A stretch of 64,000 nt of DNA from Eutreptiella sp. 'Long Island Sound 2002' (taxonomy: Eukaryota; Euglenozoa; Euglenophyceae; Eutreptiales; Eutreptiaceae), in contig CAXIWF010000866.1 in assembly GCA_964036045.1 (NCBI GenBank), forward strand, positions 1 to 64,000, read 5' to 3'. Below the pieces are notes generated by a model, which ran no database searches, was not told the DNA's origin, and saw only the letters and a program-made list of their open reading frames with translations. Below are positions 31,457 to 45,665 of this stretch, piece by piece. The position numbers and the translations under genes are program-made. Within the stretch, counting starts at the first letter, position 1. Every line of letters begins with the position of its first letter.

Positions 31457-34400
31457 AAAATTCTCGGAAAATTCTCGGAAAATTCTCGGAAAATTCTCAG
31501 AAAATTCCCGGAAAATTCTCGGAAAATTCTCGGAAAATTCTCGGAAAATTCTCGGAAAATTCTCGGAAAATTCTCGGAAAATTCTCGGAAAATTCTCGGA
31601 AAATTCTCGGGAAATTCTCGGAAAATTCTCAGAAAATTCTCGGAAAATTCTCGGAAAATTCTCGGAAAAATCTCGGAAAAATCTCGGAAAATTCTCGGAA
31701 AATTCTCGGAAAATTCTCGGAAAAATCTCGGAAAATTCTCGGAAAATTCTCGGAAAATTCTCAGAAAATTCTCGGAAAATTCTCTGAAAATTCACGGAAA
31801 ATTCTCGGAAAATTCTCAGAAAATTCTCAATAAATTCTCGGAAAATTCTCGGAAAATTCTCGGAAAATTCTCGGAAAATTCTCGGAAAATTCTCGGAAAA
31901 TTCTCGGAAAATTCTCGGAAAATTCTCGGAAAAATCTCGGAAAATTCTCGGAAAATTCTCGGAAAATTCTCGGAAAATTCTCAGAAAATTCTCAATAAAT
32001 TCTCGGAAAATTCTCGGAAAATTCTCGGAAAATTCACGGAAAATTCTCGGAAAATTCTCGGAAAATTCTCAGAAAATCGTCTGAAAATTCTCGGAAAATT
32101 CGCAGAAAATTCTCGGAAAAATCTCGGAAAATTCTCGGAAAATTCTCGGAAAATTGACGGAAAATTCTCGGAAAATTCTCGGAAAATTCTCGGAAAAATC
32201 TCGGAAAATTCTCGGAAAATTCTCGGAAAATTCTCAGAAAATTCTCGGAAAATTCTCGGAAAATTCTCGGAAAATTCTCGGAAAATTCTCGGAAAATTCT
32301 CGGAAAATTCTCGGAAAATTCTCAGAAAATTCTCGGAAAATTCCCAGAAAATTCTCGGAAAATTCCCGGAAAATTCTCGGAAAATTCTCGGAAAATTCTC
32401 GGAAAATTCTCGGAAAATTCTCGGAAAATTCTCGGAAAATTCTCGGAAAATTCTCCGAAAATTCTCGGAAAATTCTCGGAAAATTCTCGGAAAATTGACG
32501 GAAAATTCTCGGAAAATTCTCGGAAAATTCTCGGAAAATTGACGGAAAATTCTCGGAAAATTCTCGGAAAATTCTCGGAAAATTCTCGGAAAATTCTCGG
32601 AAAATTCTCGGAAAATTCTCGGAAAATTCTCAGAAAATTCTCGGAAAATTCTCGGAAAATTCTCGGAAAAATCTCGGAAAAATCTCGGAAAATTCTCGGA
32701 AAATTCTCGGAAAATTCTCGGAAAAATCTCGGAAAATTCTCGGAAAATTCTCGGAAAATTCTCAGAAAATTCTCGGAAAATTCTCTGAAAATTCACGGAA
32801 AATTCTCGGAAAATTCTCAGAAAATTCTCAATAAATTCTCGGAAAATTCTCGGAAAATTCTCGGAAAATTCTCGGAAAATTCTCGGAAAATTCTCGGAAA
32901 ATTCTCGGAAAATTCTCGGAAAATTCTCGGAAAAATCTCGGAAAATTCTCGGAAAATTCTCGGAAAATTCTCGGAAAATTCTCAGAAAATTCTCAATAAA
33001 TTCTCGGAAAATTCTCGGAAAATTCTCGGAAAATTCACGGAAAATTCTCGGAAAATTCTCGGAAAATTCTCAGAAAATCGTCGGAAAATTCTCGGAAAAT
33101 TCGCAGAAAATTCTCGGAAAAATCTCGGAAAATTCTCGGAAAATTCTCGGAAAATTGACGGAAAATTCTCGGAAAATTCTCGGAAAATTCTCGGAAAAAT
33201 CTCGGAAAATTCTCGGAAAATTCTCGGAAAATTCTCAGAAAATTCTCGGAAAATTCTCGGAAAATTCTCGGAAAATTCTCGGAAAATTCTCGGAAAATTC
33301 TCGGAAAATTCTCGGAAAATTCTCAGAAAATTCTCGGAAAATTCCCAGAAAATTCTCGGAAAATTCCCGGAAAATTCTCGGAAAATTCTCGGAAAATTCT
33401 CGGAAAATTCTCGGAAAATTCTCGGAAAATTCTCCGAAAATTCTCGGAAAATTCTCGGAAAATTCTCGGAAAATTGACGGAAAATTCTCGGAAAATTCTC
33501 GGAAAATTCTCGGAAAATTCTCGGAAAATTCTCGGAAAATTCTCGGAAAATCTCGGAAAATTCTCGGAAAATTCTCGGAAAATTCTCAGAAAATTCTCGG
33601 AAAATTCTCGGAAAATTCTCGGAAAATTCTCGGAAAATTCTCGGAAAATTCTCGGAAAATTCTCGGAAAATTCTCGGGAAAATCTCGGAAAATTCTCGGA
33701 AAATTCTCGGAAAATTCTCGGAAAATTCTCGGAAAATTCTCGGAAAATTCTCTGAAAATTCTCGGAAGATTCTCGGAAAATTCTCGGAAAATTCTCGGAA
33801 AATTCTCCGAAAATTCTCGGAAAATTCTCGGAAAATTCTCGGAAAATTGACGGAAAATTCTCGGAAAATTCTCGGAAAATTCTCGGAAAATTGACGGAAA
33901 ATTCTCGGAAAATTCTCGGAAAATTCTCGGAAAATTCTCGGAAAATTCTCGGAAAATTCTCGGAAAATTCTCGGAAAATTCTCGGAAAATTCTCGGAAAA
34001 TTCTCGGAAAATTCTCGGGAAAATCTCGGAAAATTCTCGAAAAATTCTCGGAAAATTCTCAGAAAATTCTCGGAAAATTCTCGGAAAATTCTCGGAAAAT
34101 TCTCGGACAATTCTCGGAAAATTCTCGGAAAATTCTCGGAAAATTCTCGGGAAAATCTCGGAAAATTCTCGGAAAATTCCCGGAAAATTCTCAGAAAATT
34201 CTCGGAAAATTCTCGGAAAATTCTCAGAAAATTCTCGGAAAATTCTCGGAAAATTCTCGGAAAATTCTCGGAAAATTCTCGGAAAATTCACCGAAAATTC
34301 TCGGAAAATTCTCGGAAAATTCTCGGAAAATTGACGGAAAATTCTCGGAAAATTCTCGGAAAATTGACGGAAAATTCTCGGAAAATTCTCGGAAAATTCT

Positions 34401-34579
34401 TGGAAAATTCTCGGAAAATTCTCGGAAAATTCTCGGAAAATTCTCGGAAAATTCTCGGAAAATTCTCGGAAAATTCTCGGGAAAATCTCGGAAAATTCTC
34501 GGAAAATCCCCGGAAAATTCTCAGAAAATTCTCGGAAAATTCTCGGAAAATTCTCGGAAAATTCTCGGAAAATTCTCGG

Positions 34580-36100
34580 AAATTTCTCGGAAAATTCTCG
34601 GAAAATTCTCGGGAAAGTCTCGGAAAATTCTCGGAAAATTCTCGGAAAATTCTCAGAAAATTCTCGGAAAATTCTCGGAAAATTCTCAGAAAATTCTCGG
34701 AAAATTCTCGGAAAATTCTCGGAAAATTCTCGGAAAATTCTCGGAAAATTCTCGGAAAATTGACGGAAAATTCTCGGAAGATTCTCGGAAAATTCTCGGA
34801 AAATTCTCGGAAAATTCTCAGAAAATTCTCGGAAAATTCTCGGAAAATTCTCGGGAAAATCTCGGAAAATTCTCGGAAAATTCTCGGAATATTCTCGGAA
34901 AATTCTGGGAAAATTCTCGGAAAATTCTCGGAAAATTCTCGGGAAAATCTCGGAAAATTCTCAGAAAATTCTCGGAAAATTCTCGGAAAATTCTCGGAAA
35001 ATTCTCGGAAAATTCTCAGAAAATTCTCAATAAATTCTCGGAAAATTCTCGGAAAATTCTCGGAAAATTCTCGGAAAATTCTCGGAAAATTCTCGGAAAA
35101 TTCTCGGAAAATTCTCGGAAAAATCTCGGAAAATTCTCGGAAAATTCTCGGAAAATTCTCGGAAAATTCTCAGAAAATTCTCAATAAATTCTCGGAAAAT
35201 CCTCGGAAAATTCTCGGAAAATTCACGGAAAATTCTCGGAAAATTCTCGGAAAATTCTCAGAAAATCGTCGGAAAATTCTCGGAAAATTCTCAGAAAATT
35301 CTCGGAAAAATCTCGGAAAATTCTCGGGAAAGTCTCGGAAATTTCTCGGAAAATTCTCGGAAAATTCTCGGGAAAGTCTCGGAAAATTCTCGGAAAATTC
35401 TCGGAAAATTCTCAGAAAATTCTCGGAAAATTCTCGGAAAATTCTCAGAAAATTCTCGGAAAATTCTCGGAAAATTCTCGGAAAATTCTCGGAAAATTCT
35501 CGGAAAATTCTCGGAAAATTGACGGAAAATTCTCGGAAGATTCTCGGAAAATTCTCGGAAAATTCTCGGAAAATTCTCAGAAAATTCTCGGAAAATTCTC
35601 GGAAAATTCTCGGGAAAATCTCGGAAAATTCTCGGAAAATTCTCGGAATATTCTCGGAAAATTCTGGGAAAATTCTCGGAAAATTCTCGGAAAATTCTCG
35701 GGAAAATCTCGGAAAATTCTCAGAAAATTCTCGGAAAATTCTCGGAAAATTCTCGGAAAATTCTCGGAAAATTCTCAGAAAATTCTCAATAAATTCTCGG
35801 AAAATTCTCGGAAAATTCTCGGAAAATTCTCGGAAAATTCTCGGAAAATTCTCGGAAAATTCTCGGAAAATTCTCGGAAAAATCTCGGAAAATTCTCGGA
35901 AAATTCTCGGAAAATTCTCGGAAAATTCTCAGAAAATTCTCAATAAATTCTCGGAAAATCCTCGGAAAATTCTCGGAAAATTCACGGAAAATTCTCGGAA
36001 AATTCTCGGAAAATTCTCAGAAAATCGTCGGAAAATTCTCGGAAAATTCTCAGAAAATTCTCGGAAAAATCTCGGAAAATTCTCGGAAAATTGTCGGAAA
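34580..36100. repeat. 759-bp tandem duplication in the 11-bp array
   Basis: The rare variant GGGAAAGTCTCGG occurs at 34611 and 35370, 759 bp (69 x 11) apart. The run of variants after each copy is the same for several hundred bases (a TTGACGG unit, a GGAAGATTC unit, GGAATATTC, GGGAAAATC, then CTCAATAAATTC). Confidence 0.78.
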
Positions 36101-36101
36101 A

Positions 36102-38000
36102 TTGACGGAAAATTCTCGGAAAATTCTCGGAAAATTCTCGGAAAATTCTCGGAAAAATCTCGGAAAATTCTCGGAAAATTCTCGGAAAATTCTCAGAAAA
36201 TTCTCGGAAAATTCTCGGAAAATTCTCGGAAAATTCTCGGAAAATTCTCGGAAAATTCTCGGAAAATTCTCGGAAAATTCTCAGAAAATTCTCGGAAAAT
36301 TCCCAGAAAATTCTCGGAAAATTCCCGGAAAATTCTCGGAAAATTCTCGGGAAATTCTCGGAAAATTCTCGGAAAATTCTCGGAAAATTCTCGGAAAATT
36401 CTCGGAAAATTCTCGGAAAATTCTCGGAAAATTCTCGGAAAATTCTCGGAAAATTGACGGAAAATTCTCGGAAAATTCTCGGAAAATTCTCGGAAAATTG
36501 ACGGAAAATTCTCGGAAAATTCTCAGAAAATTCTCGGAAAATTCTCGGAAAATTCTCGGAAAATTCTCGGAAAATTCTCGGAAAATTCTCGGAAAATTCT
36601 CGGAAAATTCTCGGAAAATTCTCGGAAAATTCTCGGAAAATTGACGGAAAATTCTCGGAAGATTCTCGGAAAATTCTCGGAAAATTCTCGGAAAATTCTC
36701 AGAAAATTCTCGGAAAATTCTCGGAAAATTCTCGGGAAAATCTCGGAAAATTCTCGGAAAATTCTCGGAATATTCTCGGAAAATTCTGGGAAAATTCTCG
36801 GAAAATTCTCGGGAAAATCTCGGAAAATTCTCGGAAAATTCTCGGAATATTCTCGGAAAATTCTGGGAAAATTCTCGGAAAATTCTCGGAAAATTCTCGG
36901 GAAAATCTCGGAAAATTCTCAGAAAATTCTCGGAAAATTCTCGGAAAATTCTCGGAAAATTCTCGGAAAATTCTCAGAAAATTCTCAATAAATTCTCGGA
37001 AAATTCTCGGAAAATTCTCGGAAAATTCTCGGAAAATTCTCGGAAAATTCTCGGAAAATTCTCGGAAAATTCTCGGAAAAATCTCGGAAAATTCTCGGAA
37101 AATTCTCGGAAAATTCTCGGAAAATTCTCAGAAAATTCTCAATAAATTCTCGGAAAATCCTCGGAAAATTCTCGGAAAATTCACGGAAAATTCTCGGAAA
37201 ATTCTCGGAAAATTCTCAGAAAATCGTCGGAAAATTCTCGGAAAATTCTCAGAAAATTCTCGGAAAAATCTCGGAAAATTCTCGGAAAATTGTCGGAAAA
37301 TTGACGGAAAATTCTCGGAAAATTCTCGGAAAATTCTCGGAAAATTCTCGGAAAAATCTCGGAAAATTCTCGGAAAATTCTCGGAAAATTCTCAGAAAAT
37401 TCTCGGAAAATTCTCGGAAAATTCTCGGAAAATTCTCGGAAAATTCTCGGAAAATTCTCGGAAAATTCTCGGAAAATTCTCAGAAAATTCTCGGAAAATT
37501 CCCAGAAAATTCTCGGAAAATTCCCGGAAAATTCTCGGAAAATTCTCGGGAAATTCTCGGAAAATTCTCGGAAAATTCTCGGAAAATTCTCGGAAAATTC
37601 TCGGAAAATTCTCGGAAAATTCTCGGAAAATTCTCGGAAAATTCTCGGAAAATTGACGGAAAATTCTCGGAAAATTCTCGGAAAATTCTCGGAAAATTGA
37701 CGGAAAATTCTCGGAAAATTCTCAGAAAATTCTCGGAAAATTCTCGGAAAATTCTCGGAAAATTCTCGGAAAATTCTCGGAAAATTCTCGGAAAATTCTC
37801 GGAAAATTCTCGGAAAATTCTCGGAAAATTCTCGGAAAATTGACGGAAAATTCTCGGAAGATTCTCGGAAAATTCTCGGAAAATTCTCGGAAAATTCTCA
37901 GAAAATTCTCGGAAAATTCTCGGAAAATTCTCGGGAAAATCTCGGAAAATTCTCGGAAAATTCTCGGAATATTCTCGGAAAATTCTGGGAAAATTCTCGG
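36102..38000. repeat. 1,199-bp duplication in the 11-bp array
   Basis: 36102-36644 and 37301-37843 give identical 180-residue translations, offset 1,199 bp (109 x 11). The identity continues to about 36790/37990 and then ends, because the left copy carries an extra short repeat around GGGAAAATCTCGG. Confidence 0.85.
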
Positions 38001-39647
38001 AAAATTCTCGGAAAATTCTCGGGAAAATCTCGGAAAATTCTCAGAAAATTCTCGGAAAATTCTCGGAAAATTCTCGGAAAATTCTCGGAAAATTCTCAGA
38101 AAATTCTCAATAAATTCTCGGAAAATTCTCGGAAAATTCTCGGAAAATTCTCGGAAAATTCTCGGAAAATTCTCGGAAAATTCTCGGAAAATTCTCGGAA
38201 AATTCTCGGAAAAATCTCGGAAAATTCTCGGAAAATTCTCGGAAATTTCTCGGAAAATTCTCAGAAAATTCTCAATAAATTCTCGGAAAATCCTCGGAAA
38301 ATTCTCGGAAAATTCACGGAAAATTCTCGGAAAATTCTCGGAAAATTCTCAGAAAATCGTCGGAAAATTCTCGGAAAATTCTCAGAAAATTCTCGGAAAA
38401 ATCTCGGAAAATTCTCGGAAAATTGTCGGAAAATTGACGGAAAATTCTCGGAAAATTCTCGGAAAATTCTCGGAAAATTCTCGGAAAAATCTCGGAAAAT
38501 TCTCGGAAAATTCTCGGAAAATTCTCAGAAAATTCTCGGAAAATTCTCGGAAAATTCTCGGAAAATTCTCGGAAAATTCTCGGAAAATTCTCGGAAAATT
38601 CTCGGAAAATTCTCGGAAAATTCTCAGAAAATTCTCGGAAAATTCCCAGAAAATTCTCGGAAAATTCCCGGAAAATTCTCGGAAAATTCTCGGGAAATTC
38701 TCGGAAAATTCTCGGAAAATTCTCGGAAAATTCTCGGAAAATTCTCGGAAAATTCTCGGAAAATTCTCGGAAAATTCTCGGAAAATTCTCGGAAAATTGA
38801 CGGAAAATTCTCGGAAAATTCTCGGAAAATTCTCGGAAAATTGACGGAAAATTCTCGGAAAATTCTCGGAAAATTCTCGGAAAATTCTCGGAAAATTCTC
38901 GGAAAATTCTCGGAAAATTCTCGGAAAATTCTCGGAAAATTCTCGGAAAATTCTCGGGAAATTCTCGGAAAATTCTCGGAAAATTCTCGGAAAATTCTCA
39001 GAAAATTCTCGGAAAATTCTCGGAAAATTCTCGGAAAATTCTCGGAAAATTCTCGGAAAATTCTCGGAAAATTCTCGGAAAATTCTCGGGAAAATCTCGG
39101 AAAATTCTCGGAAAATTCTCGGAAAATTCTCAGAAAATTCTCGGAAAATTCTCGGAAAATTCTCAGAAAATTCTCGGAAAATTCTCGGAAAATTCTCGGA
39201 AAATTCTCGGAAAAATCTCGGAAAATTCTCTGAAAATTCTCAGAAAATTCTCGGAAAATTCTCGGAAAATTGACGGAAAATTCTCGGAAAATTCTCGGAA
39301 AATTCTCGGAAAGTTGACGGAAAATTCTCGGAAAATTCTCGGAAACTTCTTGGAAAATTCTCGGAAAATTCTCGGAAAATTCTCGGAAAATTCTCGGAAA
39401 ATTCTCGGAAAATTCTCGGAAAATTCTCGGGAAAATCTCGGAAAATTCTCGGAAAATTCTCGGAAAATTCTCAGAAAATTCTCGGAAAATTCTCGGAAAA
39501 TTCTCGGAAAATTCTCGGAAAATTCTCGGAAATTTCTCGGAAAATTCTCGGATAACTCTCCGAAAAATCTCGGAAAATTGACGGAAAATTCTCGGAAAAT
39601 TCTCAGAAAGTTCTCAGAAAATTCTGGGAAAATTCTCCGAAAATTCT

Positions 39648-39944
39648 CGGAGAAATTCTCGGAGAATTCTCGGAGAATTCTCGGAAAATTCTCGGAGAAA
39701 TGCTCGGAGAAATTCTCGGAGAAAATCTCGGAGAAGTTCTCGGAGAAATTCCCGGAGAAAATCTCGGAGAAAATTCTCGGAGAAATTCTCGGAGAAATTC
39801 TCGGAGAATTCTCGGAGAATTCTCGGAGAATTCTCGGATAAAAAAAAAAACGAGAATTTTCGGAATTCGAAAATTCTCGGAGTTCGAAAATTCTCGGAAA
39901 TTCTCGGAAATTCTCGGAATTTTCGGAATTCTCGGAATTCTCGG
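39648..39944. repeat. Module 8 (full form)
   Basis: Full form with both spacers; one 12-bp unit reads TTCCCGGAGAAA. It is isolated by module-free stretches of about 8.2 kb on the left and 7.4 kb on the right. Confidence 0.88.
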
Positions 39945-41219
39945 AAAATTCTCGGAAAATTCTCGGAAAATTCTCGGAAAATTCTCGGAAAATTCTCGGA
40001 AAATTCTCGGAAAATTCTCGGAAAATTCTCGGAAAATTCTCGGAAAATTCTCGGAAAATTTCCAGAAAATTCTCAATAAATTCTCGGAAAATTCTCGGAA
40101 AATTCTCGGAAAATTCTCGGAAAATTCTCGGAAAATTCTCAGAAAATTCTCGGAAAATTCTCGGAAAATTCTCGGAAAATTCTCAGAAAATTCTCAATAA
40201 ATTCTCGGAAAATTCTCGGAAAATTCTCGGAAAATTCACGGAAAATTCTCGGAAAATTCTCGGAAAATTCTCAGAAAATCGTCGGAAAATTCTCGGAAAA
40301 TTCTCAGAAAATTCTCAGAAAAATCTCGGAAAGTTCTCGGAAAATTCTCGGAAAATTGACGGAAAATTCTCGGAAAATTCTCGGAAAATTCTCGGAAAAT
40401 TCTCGGAAAAATCTCGGAAAATTCTCGGAAAATTCTCGGAAAATTCTCGGAAAATTCTCGGAAAATTCTCGGAAAATTCTCGGAAAATTCTCGGAAAATT
40501 CTTGGAAAATTCTCGGAAAATTCTCGGAAAATTCTCAGAAAATTCTCGGAAAATTCCCAGAAAATTCTCGGAAAATTCTCGGAAAATTCTCGGAAAATTC
40601 TCGGAAAATTCTCGGAAAATTCTCGGAAAATTCTCGGAAAATTCTCGGAAAATTGACGGAAAATTCTCGGAAGATTCTCGGAAAATTCTCGGAAAATTGA
40701 CGGAAAATTCTCGGAAAATTCTCGGAAAATTCTCGGAAAATTCTCGGAAAATTCTCGGAAAATTCTCGGAAAATTCTCGGAAAATTCTCGGAAAATTCTC
40801 GGAAAAACTCGGGAAAATCTCGGAAAATTCTCGGAAAATTCTCGGAAAATTCTCAGAAAATTCTCGGAAAGTTCTCGGAAAATTCTCGGAAAATTCTCGG
40901 AAAATTCTCGGAAAATTTTCGGAAAATTCTCGGAAAATTCTCGGAAAATTCTCGGAAAATTCTCGGAAAATTCTCGGAAAATTGACGGAAAATTCTCGGA
41001 AAATTCTCGGAAAATTCTCGGAAAAATCTCGGAAAATTCTCAGAAAATTCTCGGAAAATTCTCGGAAAATTCTCGGAAAATTCTCCGAAAATTCCCGGAA
41101 ATTTCTCGGAAAATTCTCGGAAAATTCTCGGAAAATTCTCGGAAAATTCTCGGAAAATTGACGGAAAATTCTCGGAAAATTCCCGGAAAATTCTCGGAAA
41201 ATTCTCGGAAAATTCTCGG

Positions 41220-42460
41220 AAAATTCTCCGGAAATTCTCGGAAAATTCTGGGAAAATTCTCGGAAAATTCTCGGAAAATTCTCGGAAAATTCTCGGAAAA
41301 TTCTCGGAAAATTCTCGGAAAATTCTCGGAAAATTCTCGGAAAATTCTCGGAAAATTCTCGGAAAATTCTCGGAAAATTTCCAGAAAATTCTCGATAAAT
41401 TCTGGGAAAATTCTCGGAAAATTCTCGGAAAATTCTCGGAAAATTCTCGGAAAATTCTCGGAAAATTCTCAGAAAATTCTCGGAAAATACTCGGAAAATT
41501 CTCGGAAAATTCTCAGAAAATTCTCAATAAATTCTCGGAAAATTCTCGGAAAATTCTCGGAAAATTCACGGAAAATTCTCGGAAAATTCTCGGAAAATTC
41601 TCAGAAAATCGTCGGAAAATTCTCGGAAAATTCTCAGAAAATTCTCGGAAAAATCTCGGAAAGTTGTCGGAAAATTCTCGGAAAATTGACGGAAAATTCT
41701 CGGAAAATTCTCGGAAAATTCTCGGAAAATTCTCGGAAAAATCTCGGAAAATTCTCGGAAAATTCTCGGAAAATTCTCGGAAAATTCTGGGAAAATTCTC
41801 GGAAAATTCTCGGAAAATTCTCGGAAAATTCTCGGAAAATTCTCGGAAAATTCTCGGAAAATTCTCAGAAAATTCTCGGAAAATTCCCAGAAAATTCTCG
41901 GAAAATTCTCGGAAAATTCTCGGAAAATTCTCGGAAAATTCTCGGAAAATTCTCGGAAAATTCTCGGAAAATTCTCGGAAAATTCCCGGAAAATTCTCGG
42001 AAAATTCTCGGAAAATTCTCGGAAAATTCTCCGGAAATTCTCGGAAAATTCTGGGAAAATTCTCGGAAAATTCTCGGAAAATTCTCGGAAAATTCTCGGA
42101 AAATTCTCGGAAAATTCTCGGAAAATTCTCGGAAAATTCTCGGAAAATTCTCGGAAAATTCTCGGAAAATTCTCGGAAAATTTCCAGAAAATTCTCGATA
42201 AATTCTGGGAAAATTCTCGGAAAATTCTCGGAAAATTCTCGGAAAATTCTCGGAAAATTCTCGGAAAATTCTCAGAAAATTCTCGGAAAATACTCGGAAA
42301 ATTCTCGGAAAATTCTCAGAAAATTCTCAATAAATTCTCGGAAAATTCTCGGAAAATTCTCGGAAAATTCACGGAAAATTCTCGGAAAATTCTCGGAAAA
42401 TTCTCAGAAAATCGTCGGAAAATTCTCGGAAAATTCTCAGAAAATTCTCGGAAAAATCTC
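41220..42460. repeat. 803-bp duplication in the 11-bp array
   Basis: A distinctive string, TTTCCAGAAAATTCTCGATA, has its CCAG at 41381 and 42184 (803 bp, 73 x 11). It is followed both times by the same series of CTGGG, CTCAG, TACTCGG, CAATAAA and TCGTCGG variants. Confidence 0.8.
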
Positions 42461-45400
42461 GGAAAGTTGTCGGAAAATTCTCGGAAAATTGACGGAAAAT
42501 TCTCGGAAAATTCTCGGAAAATTCTCGGAAAATTCTCGGAAAATTTCCAGAAAATTCTCAATAAATTCTCGGAAAATTCTCGGAAAATTCTCGGAAAATT
42601 CTCGGAAAATTCTCGGAAAGTTCTCGGAAAATTCTCAGAAAATTCTCGGAAAATTCTCGGAAAATTCTCGGAAAATTCTCAGAAAATTCTCAATAAATTC
42701 TCGGAAAATTCTCGGAAAATTCTCGGAAAATTCACGGAAAATTCTCCGAAAATTCTCGGAAAATTCTCAGAAAATCGTCGGAAAATTCTCGGAAAATTCT
42801 CAGAAAATTCTCGGAAAAATCTCGGAAAGTTCTCGGAAAATTCTCGGAAAATTGACGGAAAATTCTCGGAAAATTCTCGGAAAATTCTCGGAAAATTCTC
42901 GGAAAAATCTCGGAAAATTCTCGGAAAATTCTCGGAAAATTCTCGGAAAATTCTCGGAAAATTCTCGGAAAATTCTCGGAAAATTCTCGGAAAATTCTCG
43001 GAAAATTCTGGGAAAATTCTCAGAAAATTCTCGGAAAATTCCCAGAAAATTCTCGGAAAATTCTCGGAAAATTCTCGGAAAATTCTCGGAAAATTCTCGG
43101 AAAATTCTCGGAAAATTCTCGGAAAATTCTCGGAAAATTGACGGAAAATTCTCGGAAGATTCTCGGAAAATTCTCGGAAAATTGACGGAAAATTCTCGGA
43201 AAATTCTCGGAAAATTCTCGGAAAATTCTCGGAAAATTCTCGGAAAATTCTCGGAAAATTCTCGGAAAATTCTCGGAAAATGCTCGGAAAAACTCGGGAA
43301 AATCTCGGAAAATTCTCGGAAAATTCTCGGAAAATTCTCAGAAAATTCTCGGAAAGTTCTCGGAAAATTCTCGGAAAATTCTCGGAAAATTCTCGGAAAA
43401 TTCTCGGAAAATTCTCGGAAAATTCTCGGAAAATTCTCGGAAAATTCTCGGAAAATTCTCGGAAAATTGACGGAAAATTCTCGGAAAATTCTCGGAAAAT
43501 TCTCGGAAAATTCTCGGAAAATTCTCGGAAAATTCTCGGAAAATTCTCGGAAAATTCTCGGAAAATTCTCGGAAAATTCTCGGAAATTTCTCGGAAAATT
43601 CTCGGAAAATTCTCGGAAAATTCTCGGAAAATTCTCGGAAAATTGACGGAAAATTCTCGGAAAATTCCCGGAAAATTCTCGGAAAATTCTCGGAAAATTC
43701 TCGGAAAATTCTCCGGAAATTCTCGGAAAATTCTGGGAAAATTCTCGGAAAATTCTCGGAAAATTCTCGGAAAATTCTCGGAAAATTCTCGGAAAATTCT
43801 CGGAAAATTCTCGGAAAATTCTCGGAAAATTCTCGGAAAATTCTCGGAAAATTTCCAGAAAATTCTCGATAAATTCTGGGAAAATTCTCGGAAAATTCTC
43901 GGAAAATTCTCGGAAAATTCTCGGAAAATTCTCAGAAAATTCTCGGAAAATTCTCGGAAAATTCTCGGAAAATTCTCAGAAAATTCTCAATAAATTCTCG
44001 GAAAATTCTCGGAAAATTCTCGGAAAATTCACGGAAAATTCTCGGAAAATTCTCGGAAAATTCTCAGAAAATCGTCGGAAAATTCTCGGAAAATTCTCAG
44101 AAAATTCTCGGAAAAATCTCGGAAAGTTCTCGGAAAATTCTCGGAAAATTGACGGAAAATTCTCGGAAAATTCCCGGAAAATTCTCGGAAAATTCTCGGA
44201 AAAATCTCGGAAAATTCTCGGAAAATTCTCGGAAAATTCTCGGAAAATTCTCGGAAAATTCTCGGAAAATTCTCGGAAAATTCTCGGAAAATTCTCGGAA
44301 AATTCACGGAAAATTCTCGGAAAATTCTCAGAAAATTCTCGGAAAATTCCCAGAAAATTCTCGGAAAATTCTCGGAAAGTTCTCGGAAGATTCTCGGAAA
44401 ATTCTCAGAAAATTCTCGGAAAATTCTCGGAAAATTCTCGGAAAATTCTCGGAAAATTGACGGAAAATTCTCGGAAGATTCTCGGAAAATTCTCGGAAAA
44501 TTGACGGAAAATTCTCGGAAAATTCTCGGAAAATTCTCGGAAAATTCTCGGAAAATTCTCGGAAATTTCTCGGAAAATTCTCGGAAAATTCTCGGAAAAT
44601 TCTCGGAAAAACTCGGGAAAATCTCGGAAAATTCTCGGAAAATTCTCGGAAAATTCTCAGAAAATTCTCGGAAAATTCTCGGAAAATTCTCGGAAAATTC
44701 TCGGAAAATTCTCGGAAAATTCTCGGAAAATTCTCGGAAAATTCTCGGAAAATTCTCGGAAAATTCTCGGAAAATTCTCGGAAAATTCTCGGAAAATTCT
44801 CGGAAAATTGACGGAAAATTCTCGGAAAATTCTCGGAAAATTCTCGGAAAATTCTCGGAAAATTCTCTGAAAATTCTCGGAAAATTCTCGGAAAATTCTC
44901 GGAAAATTCTCGGAAAATTCTCGGAAATTTCTCGGAAAATTCTCGGAAAATTCTCGGAAAATTCTCGGAAAATTCTCGGAAAATTGACGGAAAATTCACG
45001 GAAAATTCTCGGAAAATTCTCGGAAAATTCTCAGAAAATCGTCGGAAAATTCTCGGAAAATTCTCAGAAAATTCTCGGAAAAATCTCGGAAAGTTCTCGG
45101 AAAATTCTCGGAAAATTGACGGAAAATTCTCGGAAAATTCCCGGAAAATTCTCGGAAAATTCTCGGAAAAATCTCGGAAAATTCTCGGAAAATTCTCGGA
45201 AAATTCTCGGAAAATTCTCGGAAAATTCTCGGAAAATTCTCGGAAAATTCTCGGAAAATTCTCGGAAAATTCTCGGAAAAATCTCGGAAAGTTCTCGGAA
45301 AATTCTCGGAAAATTGACGGAAAATTCTCGGAAAATTCCCGGAAAATTCTCGGAAAATTCTCGGAAAAATCTCGGAAAATTCTCGGAAAATTCTCGGAAA

Positions 45401-45665
45401 ATTCTCGGAAAATTCTCGGAAAATTCTCGGAAAATTCTCGGAAAATTCTCGGAAAATTCTCGGAAAATTCTCGGAAAATTCTCGGAAAATTCTCAGAAAA
45501 TTCTCGGAAAATTCCCAGAAAATTCTCGGAAAATTCTCGGAAAATTCTCGGAAGATTCTCGGAAAATTCTCAGAAAATTCTCGGAAAATTCTCGGAAAAT
45601 TCTCGGAAAATTCTCCGAAAATTGACGGAAAATTCTCGGAAGATTCTCGGAAAATTCTCGGAAAA